64,000 nucleotides of DNA from Microbacterium sp. (GCF_017305435.1 NZ_JAFKIP010000003.1:540410-604409), one strand, 5' to 3'. Shown: positions 27,100 through 36,811, counted from the stretch's first letter. The notes: a model not told the origin generated them from the sequence alone. Program-made: numbers and translations.

Positions 27100-28440
27100 G
27101 TGCCCTCGCCGTGGTCGCCCCGGCGCGAGGTCTCGCCGGAGACATCGCGCCTGCTGATCGAGCGCGCGCACGACGAGTTCGTCGGGGGCAATGCCGGTGA
27201 CCCCCGGCTGCGGCAGGTGCGCGATCTCGTGCAGGACTCGTGGCGGCGCTCGCTCGCCCACCTCGTCGGTCCCGACGGCACGCCGCCGCTCGACCTCAGC
27301 GAGGAAGAGATCGAGGCCTACCGCAGCGCTCATCCGCTGGCCGGCGCGATGGACATGATCCGGTCGCTGCTGCTGCCGGAATCGGATGCCGGAGTCGTGG
27401 TCGCCGTCGGCGACGCCGCCGGACGCCTCCTCTGGGTGGAGGGCGATCGGCGGGTCCGCGATCTCACCGGCGGCATGGGCTTCGTCGCCGGGGCGAACTG
27501 GTCGGAGGACGTCGTCGGCACGTCGGCTCCCGGTACCGCCCTCGCTCTCGGACGGTCGGTGCAGATCCATGGCGCCGAGCACTTCAACCGGCTCGTCGCC
27601 CCGTGGTCGTGCACGGCCGCGCCGGTGCACGACCCGGAGACCCGGCGCCTGCTCGGTGTCATCGACGTGACCGGCGGCAGTGAGGCGGCGACCCCGCAGG
27701 CGCAGCTGCTGGTGGATGCCACGGCGCGTGCCGTCGAGAGCGAGCTGCTCGTCGCGCGGCTGCGCGCGCGGGCTGCGGCGACGGCGCCCATCCCCGTTCG
27801 CCGCGGACCGGCGCGCGGCTCCGTCCGCGCGCCCCGCGCGCCCGAGACGGCGATGCTGCGCGTCCTCGGACGCGAGCGCGCCCTCCTGGAGGTGAGCGGC
27901 GCCGACGGCGAGAGGATCGCCGAGATCTCGGGTCGTCATGCCGAGATCCTGCTGCTGCTCGCCGTCCATCCGCAGGGCCTGTCGGCCGACCGGCTGACGG
28001 AGCTCGTCTACGGACCCGACGCGGGCGAGAAGACGCTCCGCCCCGAGATGGTGCGGCTGCGCAAAGTGCTCGAGCGCATCGCCCCGCAGCTCGTGCCCCG
28101 GTCGCGCCCCTACCGCCTTCCGGCCGAACTCGACACGGACGCCCACCAGGTGATGTCCCTCGTGGGCCGCGGCGCGCATCGGGTGGCCCTCGCGGCCTAC
28201 CGCGGACCGGTGCTCCCCGACTCGACGGCGCCGGGCGTGGAGGAGTTCCGCGACACCGTGCGGCTCGGCCTGCGCGACGCGCTCCTCACCGAGGCATCCG
28301 TCGATGTGCTCCTCGCCTACGTCGAGACGGTCGACGGTCAGCAGGATGCCGAGGTCCTCCGCCTCGCGCTCGAGATGCTGCCCGCGCGATCGCCGCGGCG
28401 CGCCGCGCTCGTGACGCGGATCGAGAAGCTCGAGGCCTGA
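27100..28440 (+). CDS. GAF-domain regulator with winged-helix/BTAD-like C-terminus
   Basis: The 446-residue protein has an N-terminal half resembling AcoR-type sensors: a helical lead-in (VRDLVQDSWRRS) and a GAF domain with TGGMGFVAGANWSEDVVGT and LGVIDVTG. The AAA+ and Fis domains of classical AcoR are absent. Instead, residues about 280-345 look like an OmpR-type winged helix (SGRHAEILLLLAVHPQGLSA), followed by a helical region like a bacterial transcriptional activation domain. Family context suggests it controls the aldehyde dehydrogenase at 30884, two genes downstream. The start is a GTG at 27100. Confidence 0.75.
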   Translation: MPSPWSPRREVSPETSRLLIERAHDEFVGGNAGDPRLRQVRDLVQDSWRRSLAHLVGPDGTPPLDLSEEEIEAYRSAHPLAGAMDMIRSLLLPESDAGVVVAVGDAAGRLLWVEGDRRVRDLTGGMGFVAGANWSEDVVGTSAPGTALALGRSVQIHGAEHFNRLVAPWSCTAAPVHDPETRRLLGVIDVTGGSEAATPQAQLLVDATARAVESELLVARLRARAAATAPIPVRRGPARGSVRAPRAPETAMLRVLGRERALLEVSGADGERIAEISGRHAEILLLLAVHPQGLSADRLTELVYGPDAGEKTLRPEMVRLRKVLERIAPQLVPRSRPYRLPAELDTDAHQVMSLVGRGAHRVALAAYRGPVLPDSTAPGVEEFRDTVRLGLRDALLTEASVDVLLAYVETVDGQQDAEVLRLALEMLPARSPRRAALVTRIEKLEA

Positions 28441-28509
28441 CGAGCGTCGCCCCGCGGCGACGGTGGCGGAACCGCGCCCGCCTGGCAGGATGGCGGTACG
28501 GAGGTGGCC

Positions 28510-30672
28510 ATGACCGCAGACATCCCGAGCCCCGATGTCCCCGGCGTTCCCGGGGACGCGCTGGTCCGTCTCGCCGACGCGCACGGCATCGCGACCGAGT
28601 ACTGGTCGTTCTTCGGCGAACGGGTGCAGGTCCCCGCCGCGACGCTGCGCGCTGTGCTGCGGGCGATGGGCGTCGCCGCCGTGACGGATGCCGAGGTCGC
28701 CGCCGCGCTCGCCGCCGTCGAGGAACGCCCGTGGCTCGCGCTCCTGCCGGCATCCCACGTCACGCGGCCCGGCGTGCGCTCCCTGTTCGTCCACGTGGTC
28801 GACGGCCACGACGTGCGTCTGACGCTCACGTGCGAGGACGGGTCGACGCGAGACCTCGCGATCCCCGCGCAGAATCCCTCGGCCCGGCTCGCGGGCGGCG
28901 TGCTGCGGTGGCGGGTGGAGGTGCCGCTGCCGACAGACCTGCCGCTCGGCTGGCACACGGTGTCGGCGACCGAGACGGCGTTCGGCCACAGCGAGCCCGC
29001 GCGCACCGCGACGGCGACGCTCGTCATCACCCCCGAGCGCATGCCCGACCCGCCGACGCGGCCCGGGCGCGATCGTGGCTGGGGTCTCATGGCGCAGCTG
29101 TACTCGGTGCGCTCACGGGCGTCGTGGGGGCTCGGAGACTTCGCCGACCTCGGCGACCTCGCCGCGATCGCCGGCGGGGAGGGCGCCGACTTCCTCCTCA
29201 TCAACCCCGTCCACGCGGCGGAGGTCACGAGCCCCATCGAGCCGTCGCCCTACCTCCCGGCGACGCGGCGCTTCCTGGCCCCGCTGTACGTGCGGCCGGA
29301 GGACATCCGCGAGGTCGCGTACCTGACGCCCGTCGAGCGCGCCCTCGTAGAGGCCGCCCGCGCCCCGGTCGCCGCGATGGACGCGGACGCCTCCACCCGC
29401 ATCGACCGCGACGCCGTCTGGGCGGCGAAGCGCGCCGCGCTCGACGCGATCTTCGCCGTGCCGCTCAGCGCCGCTCGCCGCGCCGAGCTCGACGCATTCG
29501 CCGCGCGCGAGGGCCGGCCCCTCCAGGACTTCGCGCTGTGGTGCGCCCTCGAGGAGCACTACGACGGCGCCGAGCGACCGGGCGAGGCGTGGGACATCTC
29601 CTCCCCGCTCGTCGCCGAGCTCCGTCGCGACCTCGCCGGCCGAGTGGCCTTCCACGTCTGGCTGCAGTGGATCTGCGATCAGCAGCTCGAGCGCGCGCAG
29701 GCGGCAGCCGTGGCATCCGGCATGTCGATCGGCGTCATGCACGACCTCGCCGTGGGCGTGCACCAGCGCGGGTCGGATGCCTGGTCGCTGCGCGGGATGT
29801 ACGCGCGCGGCATGGCCGTCGGCGCGCCGCCGGACATGTACAACCAGCAGGGGCAGACGTGGAATCAGCCGCCGTGGCTGCCGGCCGCGCTCGCCGATGC
29901 GGGGTACGCGCCGCTGCGCGACATGATCCGGACGCTCCTGCGCCATGCCGGCGCGCTGCGGATCGACCACGTGATCGGGCTCTTCCGCCTGTGGTGGATC
30001 CCCGAGGGACTGTCGCCCGCGGGAGGGACCTACGTGCGCTACGACCACGAGGCGATGATCGGCGTGCTCATGCTCGAGGCCCAGCGCGCGGGTGCGGTGC
30101 TCATCGGCGAGGACCTCGGCAACGTCGAGCCCTGGGTGCGCGATTACCTGTCCGCCCGCGGCGTGCTCGGGACCAGCGTGCTGTGGTTCGAGCGAGAGGG
30201 CGACGGGTTCGTGCCGCCCGAGCACTACCGCCGGTCGCTGCTCGCGACGGTCAACACGCACGACCTGCCGCCGACCGCCGGCTACCTCGCCGACGAGCAC
30301 GTCGCCCTGCGCGCGCGGCTCGGTCTGTTGACGCGGCCCGTCGAGGAGGAGCTCGCCGACGCGGACGCCGAGCGCGCCGCCATGCTCGCCCTGCTGCGCG
30401 AGCGGGGGCTGCTGGGCGACGCCCCGACCGAGCAGGAGGTCATCGAGGCGCTCTACGCCTTCATCACGGCGACCCCGTCCCAGCTCGTGGGCGTGGCCCT
30501 CGTGGATGCCGTCGGCGAACGCCGCACGCAGAACCAGCCGGGCACCGACACCGAGTACCCGAACTGGCAGATCCCGCTCGGGGGACCGGACGGCCGCGCC
30601 ATGCTGCTCGACGACCTGGCATCCGACCCTCGCCTGCGCTCGCTGCTCGCCGCGGTCGACGCGAGGATCTGA
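28510..30672 (+). CDS. malQ: 4-alpha-glucanotransferase (amylomaltase)
   Basis: MalQ transfers alpha-1,4-glucan chains in maltodextrin and glycogen metabolism (GH77). The protein has 720 residues. The N-terminal region (about 1-170) is the actinobacterial MalQ extension. The catalytic barrel shows [19 protein letters not shown], then [16 protein letters not shown] with the nucleophile Asp in RIDH, then [10 protein letters not shown] with the acid/base Glu, and [11 protein letters not shown]. The ATG at 28510 follows a GGAGG sequence; the GTG at 28504 is too close to it. The gene separates the GAF regulator from the aldehyde dehydrogenase. Confidence 0.94.
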   Translation: MTADIPSPDVPGVPGDALVRLADAHGIATEYWSFFGERVQVPAATLRAVLRAMGVAAVTDAEVAAALAAVEERPWLALLPASHVTRPGVRSLFVHVVDGHDVRLTLTCEDGSTRDLAIPAQNPSARLAGGVLRWRVEVPLPTDLPLGWHTVSATETAFGHSEPARTATATLVITPERMPDPPTRPGRDRGWGLMAQLYSVRSRASWGLGDFADLGDLAAIAGGEGADFLLINPVHAAEVTSPIEPSPYLPATRRFLAPLYVRPEDIREVAYLTPVERALVEAARAPVAAMDADASTRIDRDAVWAAKRAALDAIFAVPLSAARRAELDAFAAREGRPLQDFALWCALEEHYDGAERPGEAWDISSPLVAELRRDLAGRVAFHVWLQWICDQQLERAQAAAVASGMSIGVMHDLAVGVHQRGSDAWSLRGMYARGMAVGAPPDMYNQQGQTWNQPPWLPAALADAGYAPLRDMIRTLLRHAGALRIDHVIGLFRLWWIPEGLSPAGGTYVRYDHEAMIGVLMLEAQRAGAVLIGEDLGNVEPWVRDYLSARGVLGTSVLWFEREGDGFVPPEHYRRSLLATVNTHDLPPTAGYLADEHVALRARLGLLTRPVEEELADADAERAAMLALLRERGLLGDAPTEQEVIEALYAFITATPSQLVGVALVDAVGERRTQNQPGTDTEYPNWQIPLGGPDGRAMLLDDLASDPRLRSLLAAVDARI

Positions 30673-30686
30673 CCTTCGCCGTCCCG

Positions 30687-30753
30687 CGAGAGAACAACCC
30701 ATCGCCGAGAGCCCGGGTATCACCCGTTCCCTCGGCGATGGCGTGTTCTCTCG
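30687..30753. terminator. Long inverted repeat between malQ and aldehyde dehydrogenase
   Basis: Arms of 23 bases (30687-30709 and 30731-30753) pair with two mismatches around a 21-base loop. The left arm begins CGAGAGAACA and the right arm ends TGTTCTCTCG. It begins 14 bases after the malQ stop and is probably a terminator. It could also be a dispersed repeat. Confidence 0.6.
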
Positions 30754-30790
30754 AGGTCAGGTGTGGTCGGCCGCGTCCAGTCCGCGACCC

Positions 30791-30814
30791 GCGCAACGGA
30801 ATGCAACGTTGCGC
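30791..30814. promoter_or_regulatory. Candidate operator upstream of aldehyde dehydrogenase
   Basis: A perfect 10-base palindrome GCAACGTTGC at 30803-30812 overlaps a wider inverted repeat GCGCAAC (30791-30797) / GTTGCGC (30808-30814). It lies 70-93 bases before the start codon. It may bind the GAF regulator; this is inferred from position. Confidence 0.4.
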
Positions 30815-30883
30815 GGCGTAGGTTCCTCGGCATCCGAGAAGCGGCGCTGCTGCCGCCCCCGAAGGACTGTCGAAGGAGACATC

Positions 30884-32431
30884 ATGACCATCGTCGAAGA
30901 AGGCGTCTCGAGCGTGTACGCCGCCCCCGGTCAGCGCGGCTCGGTCGCCGAGTACCGCCCCCGCTACGGCCACTACATCGGCGGCGAGTTCGTCGAACCC
31001 GCGAAGGGCGGGTACTTCGAGAACATCACGCCCGTGACGGGCAAGCCGTTCTGCGAGGTCGGCCGCGGCACCGTCGAAGACATCGACCGCGCGGTGGACG
31101 TCGCGTGGAAGGCGTTCGAGTCGTGGAAGAAGACGACACCCGCCGACCGCGCGAACATCCTCAACAAGATCGCCGACCGCATGGAGGCGAACCTCGAGAA
31201 GATCGCCGTCGCAGAGACGTGGGAGAACGGCAAGCCCGTTCGCGAGACGCTCGCCGCCGACATCCCGCTCGCGATCGACCACTTCCGCTACTTCGCCGGC
31301 GTCCTCCGCGCCCAGGAGGGCACGCTCAGCCAGATCGACGAAGACACCGTCGCGTACCACTTCCACGAACCGTTGGGCGTCGTTGGTCAGATCATCCCGT
31401 GGAACTTCCCGATCCTGATGGCCACGTGGAAGCTCGCCCCGGCGCTCGCCGCGGGCAACTGCGTCGTCCTGAAGCCGGCCGAGCAGACCCCGGCATCCAT
31501 CCTCTTCCTCTTCGACATCATCGGCGATCTGCTGCCGGCGGGCGTCGTGAACATCGTCAACGGGTTCGGCATCGAGGCGGGCGCGCCGCTCGCGCAGCAC
31601 AAGCGCATCCGCAAGGTCGCCTTCACCGGTGAGACGACGACGGGCCGTCTCATCATGCAGTACGCGTCGCAGAACCTCATCCCGGTGACGCTCGAGCTCG
31701 GTGGCAAGAGCGCCAACATCTTCTTCGAGGATGTCGCGCGTCAGCAGGATGCCTACTACGACAAGGCGCTCGAAGGGTTCAGTTTCTTCGCGCTCAATCA
31801 GGGCGAGGTCTGCACGTGCCCGTCGCGCGCGCTCATCCAGCGCTCGATCTACGACCAGTTCCTCGGCGATGGACTGGAGCGCGTCGGCAAGATCGTGCAG
31901 GGCAACCCGCTCGACCCCGCGACGATGATCGGCGCCCAGGCATCCAACGACCAGCTCGAGAAGATCCTCAGCTACATCGAGATCGGCAAGGCCGAGGGCG
32001 CGAAGCTCCTCGCGGGCGGCGAACGGGTCGACCTCGGCGGCGAGCTGTCGGGCGGCTACTACGTGGCGCCGACGGTGTTCGAGGGGCAGAACTCGATGCG
32101 CATCTTCCAGGAGGAGATCTTCGGGCCGGTCGTTTCGGTCACGTCGTTCGACGGGTTCGACGACGCGATCCACACCGCGAACGACACCCTGTACGGCCTC
32201 GGGGCGGGGGTGTGGAGCCGCTCCGCCGACACGATGTACCGCGCCGGGCGTGCGATCGAGGCGGGCCGTGTCTGGACGAACACGTACCACCAGTACCCGG
32301 CGCACGCGGCTTTCGGCGGGTACAAGCAGTCGGGCATCGGCCGGGAGAACCACCTCAAGATGCTCGACCACTACCAGCAGACGAAGAACCTGCTCGTTTC
32401 CTACGCGGAAGGCGCGATGGGCTTCTTCTGA
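30884..32431 (+). CDS. NAD-dependent aldehyde dehydrogenase (ExaC/AcoD type)
   Basis: This enzyme oxidises aldehydes, probably acetaldehyde or related short-chain compounds, to acids. The protein has 515 residues starting [10 protein letters not shown]. The catalytic Cys310 is in [10 protein letters not shown] and the general-base Glu271 in ELGGKS. The NAD-binding PWNFPILM and the C-terminal [13 protein letters not shown] are intact. The ATG at 30884 has a GAAGGAGA Shine-Dalgarno. A DUF779 gene directly downstream is the usual companion of acetaldehyde dehydrogenase II, which supports the substrate guess. Confidence 0.92.
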   Translation: MTIVEEGVSSVYAAPGQRGSVAEYRPRYGHYIGGEFVEPAKGGYFENITPVTGKPFCEVGRGTVEDIDRAVDVAWKAFESWKKTTPADRANILNKIADRMEANLEKIAVAETWENGKPVRETLAADIPLAIDHFRYFAGVLRAQEGTLSQIDEDTVAYHFHEPLGVVGQIIPWNFPILMATWKLAPALAAGNCVVLKPAEQTPASILFLFDIIGDLLPAGVVNIVNGFGIEAGAPLAQHKRIRKVAFTGETTTGRLIMQYASQNLIPVTLELGGKSANIFFEDVARQQDAYYDKALEGFSFFALNQGEVCTCPSRALIQRSIYDQFLGDGLERVGKIVQGNPLDPATMIGAQASNDQLEKILSYIEIGKAEGAKLLAGGERVDLGGELSGGYYVAPTVFEGQNSMRIFQEEIFGPVVSVTSFDGFDDAIHTANDTLYGLGAGVWSRSADTMYRAGRAIEAGRVWTNTYHQYPAHAAFGGYKQSGIGRENHLKMLDHYQQTKNLLVSYAEGAMGFF

Positions 32432-32445
32432 GCCCGCGCCACCCC

Positions 32446-32539
32446 TTGTCCCACTTGGGGCACCGGTTGTCCCACTTGGGGCACTGCTTGTCCCACTTGT
32501 GGTCGCTTCCGCGTATCAGAAACAGCCACAAGTGGGACA
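32446..32539. repeat. Tandem and inverted TTGTCCCACTT repeats
   Basis: Two near-identical 21-base units (TTGTCCCACTTGGGGCAC plus three bases) at 32446-32466 and 32467-32487 are followed by a third partial unit at 32488-32502. The last 14 bases of that unit (TGTCCCACTTGTGG, 32489-32502) form a perfect inverted repeat with CCACAAGTGGGACA at 32526-32539. The hairpin could act as a terminator between aldehyde dehydrogenase and DUF779, reducing expression of the second gene. Confidence 0.8.
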
Positions 32540-32570
32540 GGGGCGGGGACAGGGGAGGGAAAAGGATGCC

Positions 32571-32984
32571 ATGACCATCACACTCAGCAGGGTCGCCGTG
32601 ACGGATGCCGCGGCGGCTCTGCTGCGCCAACTGACGGCGCAGCACGGGCAGCTCATGTTCCACCAGTCCGGCGGGTGCTGCGACGGGAGCGCCCCGATGT
32701 GCTTCCCCGTCGGGATGTTCCTCACCGGACCCTCCGACGTGAAGCTCGGCGACCTCGAGGTCGGCCTCGACGACCCGATCGAGGTGTTCATCTCGGCCGC
32801 GCAGTTCGAGTACTGGAAGTACACCCACCTCACGATCGACGTCGTGCCCGGTCGGGGTGCGGGCTTCAGCGTCGAGGGGCCGACGGGGAACCGGTTCATC
32901 ATCCGCTCGCGCATGCTGACGGATGCCGAGTTGGCGGCCTTCGGCCTGGCATCGCACGCCGGCTCCGCCGACGGAGAACCCTGA
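32571..32984 (+). CDS. DUF779 protein
   Basis: This 137-residue protein has the DUF779 core HQSGGCCDGSAPMCFP with three cysteines (CC..C) that may bind metal, followed by beta-rich sequence ending in the conserved ...GFSVEGPTGNRFIIRSR. The family is almost always next to aldehyde dehydrogenases of the ExaC/AcoD type, as here. Its biochemical role is unknown. The ATG at 32571 has an AAAAGGA Shine-Dalgarno. Confidence 0.88.
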   Translation: MTITLSRVAVTDAAAALLRQLTAQHGQLMFHQSGGCCDGSAPMCFPVGMFLTGPSDVKLGDLEVGLDDPIEVFISAAQFEYWKYTHLTIDVVPGRGAGFSVEGPTGNRFIIRSRMLTDAELAAFGLASHAGSADGEP

Positions 32985-33000
32985 GGCAGGCCGCTCCGCT

Positions 33001-33070
33001 CAGAGCCACCCGTTCAACGTCACCCGTTCAGAGCCACCCGTTCAGTGCCACCCGCTCAGAGCCACCCGTT
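33001..33070. repeat. Five tandem 14-base repeats at a gene end
   Basis: The unit CAGAGCCACCCGTT occurs at 33001, 33029 and 33057, and degenerate copies (CAACGTCACCCGTT and CAGTGCCACCCGCT) lie at 33015 and 33043. The last copy overlaps the final codons and stop of the response regulator (ENGWL-stop), so the array looks like slipped duplication of that gene end into the intergenic space. Confidence 0.88.
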
Positions 33071-33682
33071 CTCGTCCGCGATGCGGGCGGCGTCGGCGCG
33101 GTTGCGCGCCCCGGTCTTGCCGATCGCGGCCGACAGGTGGTTGCGGACGGTGCCCTCGGACAGGTGCAGGGCGCGCGCGATCTCGGCGATCGATCCGCCC
33201 GTGCGCGCGAGCGCGACGACGTCGGTCTCGCGTTCGGTCAACGGCGAATCGCCTTGCGCGAGCGAGTCGGCGGCGAGTGCCGGGTCGACGACGCGCAGCC
33301 CCTGTTCGACGCGGCGGACCGCGTCGGCGAGCTGGGCGGCGGGCGTGTCCTTCACGACGAAGCCGGCGGCGCCCGCCTGCATCGCGCGTTTGAGGTAGCC
33401 CGGGCGGCCGAACGTCGTCACGATGATGACGCGACACGAGGGCAGCGCGGCGCGGAGGTCGGCCGCGGCCTGGATGCCGTCGATGCCGGGCATCTCGATG
33501 TCGATGAGCGCCACGTCCGGCGCGGCCGCGCGCGCGGCATCCACCACCTCATCGCCCCGCCCGACCTCGGCGACGACCTCGATGTCGCTCTCGAGGCCGA
33601 GCAGCGCCGAGAGCGCACCGCGCACGAGCGCCTGGTCGTCGGCGATCAACAGCCGGATGCCGCCCGGCTTGCCGCCCGTCAC
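33056..33682 (-). CDS. NarL/FixJ-type response regulator
   Basis: This is a 208-residue two-component regulator. The receiver domain is at about 9-125, with acidic residues IADD and phospho-acceptor Asp61 in ALIDIEMPG. The LuxR-type helix-turn-helix is at about 145-205 (LTERETDVVALARTGGSIAE). The GTG start at 33682 overlaps the kinase stop (GTGA), so both are co-translated. A frame extending to 33922 would overlap the kinase and was rejected. The ABC transporter genes upstream are its likely targets. Confidence 0.93.
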   Translation of the reverse strand: MTGGKPGGIRLLIADDQALVRGALSALLGLESDIEVVAEVGRGDEVVDAARAAAPDVALIDIEMPGIDGIQAAADLRAALPSCRVIIVTTFGRPGYLKRAMQAGAAGFVVKDTPAAQLADAVRRVEQGLRVVDPALAADSLAQGDSPLTERETDVVALARTGGSIAEIARALHLSEGTVRNHLSAAIGKTGARNRADAARIADENGWL

Positions 33683-34839
33683 AGCCGCACCCGCAGTCGG
33701 AACCCGCCGAGGTCGCTGCGCCCGACCGACAGCACGCCGCCCGCCGCCTCGACGCGTTCGCGCAGGCCGGCGAGTCCGTTCCCCCCGCTCGTGTCGGCGG
33801 CGGCGACGACGGGACCCATCCCGTCGTCGTCGATCGCGATCTCCGCGGCATCCAGGCGGACGCGGCAAACGGATGCCGCGGCGTGCCGCACCACGTTCGT
33901 CACGCCCTCCCGCACGACCCACCCGGCGAGCTCACGCTGCGCGGGCGCGACGGCGTCGATCGACCCGGGGAGGTCGGGCGTGATCCCGGCCGCCTCGAGC
34001 GCCGCGCGTGCCGCGACGAGCTCGCCCGCGACGCTCACGCCGCGATAGCCCGCGACCGTCGACCGTACGTCGGCGAGCGCGCCACGGGCGAGCTGTTCGA
34101 CATCGCCGATCTCGGTGCGGGCACGGGCGGGGTCGGCGTCGACGAGTCGCCCGGCGAGCTCGGCCTTCACCGTGATGACGGTGAGCGAATGACCGAGGAT
34201 GTCGTGGATGTCGCGGGCCACGCGGGAGCGTTCCCGCTCCACGGCGAGCTGTGCCATCCGGTCCCGCGTGGCGCGCAGTTCGTTCATCGCCGCGAGGTTG
34301 CGGGCGAACGCCGCCATCATGGCCGAGATCGACACGATGATCGCCGGGATCCAGAAGACGTTCTCGTCCCACCCCTCGGTGAGCACCCCCGCGAGCACCG
34401 CGAGCGCTCCGAGCCCCAGGAGCGCCGCCCAGGTCACGAGGATCGGCATGACCGCCATGCCGATCGCGACGCCGACGTACGTCCAGATCCCTCGCACGCC
34501 CCAGCCGATCCAGGGGAAGAGCGTGAACGACAGGGCGAGCAGGATGCCGGCGGGCGCGAGCCGCAGGTGACGCGGCAGGGTCCAGGCCAGGGGCGCGCTC
34601 GCAAGAAAGGCGAGCGCGAAGACGATGACCAGCAGGATCCCCGCGACGGTCGCGAGCACTCCGCTCGACTGCGTGACGACATCGGGGGCCACCGTGACGA
34701 GCCACAGGAGCGAGAACGCCGCGCCGAGGTACCAGCGCATCGCAGGCCGCGTCGTGAGCGACGCGAACGGCGCACGGACGGGGCCGGAGTGGATCTCCCA
34801 CCCCGGCCCGCCGAACCGGTCGCTCGTCACGCTCATCAC
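33679..34839 (-). CDS. Sensor histidine kinase (HisKA_3, DesK-like)
   Basis: This membrane kinase of 386 residues has about five hydrophobic segments in the N-terminal 180 residues. The dimerisation/phospho-acceptor helix has the site in RDIHDILGHSLTVITVK, and the C-terminal ATPase has DDDGMGP and GNGLAGLRERVEAAGG. The start is uncertain: GTG 34839, ATG 34836, or a leaderless GTG at 34830, seven bases after TACAGT. The adjacent two-gene ABC exporter suggests sensing of a membrane stress or antibiotic, but the signal is unknown. Confidence 0.92.
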   Translation of the reverse strand: MMSVTSDRFGGPGWEIHSGPVRAPFASLTTRPAMRWYLGAAFSLLWLVTVAPDVVTQSSGVLATVAGILLVIVFALAFLASAPLAWTLPRHLRLAPAGILLALSFTLFPWIGWGVRGIWTYVGVAIGMAVMPILVTWAALLGLGALAVLAGVLTEGWDENVFWIPAIIVSISAMMAAFARNLAAMNELRATRDRMAQLAVERERSRVARDIHDILGHSLTVITVKAELAGRLVDADPARARTEIGDVEQLARGALADVRSTVAGYRGVSVAGELVAARAALEAAGITPDLPGSIDAVAPAQRELAGWVVREGVTNVVRHAAASVCRVRLDAAEIAIDDDGMGPVVAAADTSGGNGLAGLRERVEAAGGVLSVGRSDLGGFRLRVRL

Positions 34840-34854
34840 TGTAGGGCGGGCCCG

Positions 34855-35685
34855 TCAGACGCGCTTCGTGTCGCGCCGGAACGCCCACGTCGTGCCGGCG
34901 ATGAAGACCGCCAGCCACACGAGCGCGTTCACGAGCCACAGCCCGTCGAAGCCCTCGCCGGTCAGGGGCGAGCGGGCGAGCTCTCCGATGCCGTACACGG
35001 GTGTGAAGTGCGCGAGCGTCTGCATGAAGTCGGGCATGCTGCTGAGCGGGTAGAAGAGGCCGCCGAGGAACGACAGGAACACGACGACGAGGCTCGTCAC
35101 CTGCGCGGCGTTCTCGCTCGGCATGAGGTACCCGACGAAGAGGCCGAGCGTCGTGAAGACGGCGCCCGCGAGCACCCAGCCGACGAGTCCTGTGCCGATC
35201 CACTGCACGGGGCTCAGCTGGATGCCGCTGATCGCGCCCGCGATGTACGTGGCGACGACCGCGAGCAGGCCCAGCACCATGCCCGCGATCATCTTGATGA
35301 TGACGTTGACGACGGGGTTCAGCGGGGTGAGGCGCAGTTGGCGGCTCCAGCCCTGCGCGCGTTCGACGGCGACGGCGGCTCCCGTCTGCGTCGCCGACAT
35401 CATCGCGCCGTAGAGCGCCATCGACACCATGATGTAGGCGGCGACGGACACTCCGCCCTGAGCGACGGGCACGTCGGTGAGGGCCTCGTCGCGCAACGGC
35501 AGCCCGATGAGCACGTACATGACGACCGGGAAGGCGATCGTGAAGAACAGCGTGCGCCGGTTGCGCAGCCGGCGGACCAGCTCGATGCGCAGGTAGGTGA
35601 GAGTGAATCCACCGAGCGGCGGGACGCGCCGGTCGAGCGTGACGCGCTCGTTGGCCGTCGCCGAGGGGAGGGATGCCGTGCTCAT
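34855..35685 (-). CDS. ABC-2 type transporter permease
   Basis: This 276-residue membrane protein has six hydrophobic segments of the ABC-2 exporter family (for example TLFFTIAFPVVMYVLIGL and SLVVVFLSFLGGLFYPLSSM). The conserved C-terminal F..P.y...e..R motif is present (FTPVYGIGELARSPL). The ATG at 35685 overlaps the stop of the ATPase gene by four bases. With the ATPase and the downstream two-component genes it forms a compact operon like those for drug or antimicrobial peptide export. Confidence 0.9.
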   Translation of the reverse strand: MSTASLPSATANERVTLDRRVPPLGGFTLTYLRIELVRRLRNRRTLFFTIAFPVVMYVLIGLPLRDEALTDVPVAQGGVSVAAYIMVSMALYGAMMSATQTGAAVAVERAQGWSRQLRLTPLNPVVNVIIKMIAGMVLGLLAVVATYIAGAISGIQLSPVQWIGTGLVGWVLAGAVFTTLGLFVGYLMPSENAAQVTSLVVVFLSFLGGLFYPLSSMPDFMQTLAHFTPVYGIGELARSPLTGEGFDGLWLVNALVWLAVFIAGTTWAFRRDTKRV

Positions 35686-36587
35686 GCGGATGCTCCTTCG
35701 GAGGTGAGGGCGAGGAAGACGCTCTCGAGGTTCTGCGCCGTGATCTCGACGTCGCGGGCGGTGGTCTGGGTCAGCAGGTAGCGGGCCGCGGCATCCGAGT
35801 CCTTCGTGTGGATCGTGATGCGGTCGCCCGCGCACTCGACGTCGCTCGCGCCGGGGAGGGCGGCGAGGGATGCCGGGTCGGCGCCGGGCAGTGTCGCCCG
35901 CACGATGCGACCCGACACCAGGTTCTTGATCTCGGCGGTGGTGCCGTCCGCGACGATGCGCCCGCGGCTCATCAGCACGATGCGGTCGGCGTACTCGTCG
36001 GCTTCGTCGAGGTAGTGCGTCGCGAACAGGACGGTGCGACCGCGCGCGGCATCCGTGCGGATCGCGTTCCAGAACGCGCGCCGGCCCTCGACATCCATTC
36101 CGGTGGTCGGTTCGTCGAGGATGAGGAGGCCGGGGTCGCTGAGGAGGGCCATCGCGAACCGCAGGCGCTGCTGCTGGCCGCCCGAGCAGACGCCGACGCG
36201 GCGGTCGGCGATCTCGGTGATGCCCGCGCGCCGCATGACCTCGTCGAGGGGGCGCGTGTAGGCGAACAGGCTCGCCGTGAGCGCCAGCGTCTCGCGGACG
36301 GTGATGTCCTTCAGGAGCCCGCCGGTCTGCAGCACGGCCGAGACGAGGCCGTGCGCGATCGCGCCGCGCGGGGTCTCGCCGAAGATGCGGACCGCGCCCG
36401 CGTCGGGATCGGCGAGCCCCAGCAGCATGTCGATCGTCGTCGTCTTGCCGGCGCCGTTCGGTCCGAGGAAGGCGACGATCTCGCCCGGGCGCACGCGCAG
36501 ATCGACGCCGTCGACCGCACGGACGGTGCCGTAGCTCTTGCGCAGCCCCGCGGCATCCACCGCGAGGGGAGTCTGGTTCTCGTTCAT
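35682..36587 (-). CDS. ABC transporter ATP-binding protein (exporter type)
   Basis: The 301-residue protein has Walker A GPNGAGKTT at about residues 43-51, the Q-loop near LQTGGLL, the signature CSGGQQQRL (normally LSGGQ; the first residue is Cys here), Walker B LLILDEPTTGMD and the switch His in ATHYLDEA. The C-terminal region after 220 is the accessory domain of DrrA/YhaQ-type exporters. It is the first gene of the exporter/two-component operon. Confidence 0.93.
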   Translation of the reverse strand: MNENQTPLAVDAAGLRKSYGTVRAVDGVDLRVRPGEIVAFLGPNGAGKTTTIDMLLGLADPDAGAVRIFGETPRGAIAHGLVSAVLQTGGLLKDITVRETLALTASLFAYTRPLDEVMRRAGITEIADRRVGVCSGGQQQRLRFAMALLSDPGLLILDEPTTGMDVEGRRAFWNAIRTDAARGRTVLFATHYLDEADEYADRIVLMSRGRIVADGTTAEIKNLVSGRIVRATLPGADPASLAALPGASDVECAGDRITIHTKDSDAAARYLLTQTTARDVEITAQNLESVFLALTSEGASA

Positions 36588-36811
36588 GTTCCGACTCTCT
36601 CGCTGGCCGGATCCATGGGCCTCACACGGGCGTCATCGATCGCCCGTGACATCCGTCACCCGTCCCGCATCGGGGAGCGCGGAGAGCGGCACTGGGTTTC
36701 AGTCTCGTTACGAAGTGAGCGCGAACCCTGCAACCGCGACCCGCCGGGTGAAAGATAGCCCAATGGCCCCGTCACCCTGCGGGGCGCCCTTCACACAGCA
36801 GAGGTATTCGA
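36588..36811. other. Divergent intergenic region, exporter / peptide importer
   Basis: A 224-base gap between divergently transcribed operons must hold promoters for both. No confident promoter pair was found. A weak AGAGG Shine-Dalgarno precedes the substrate-binding protein start. Confidence 0.5.
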
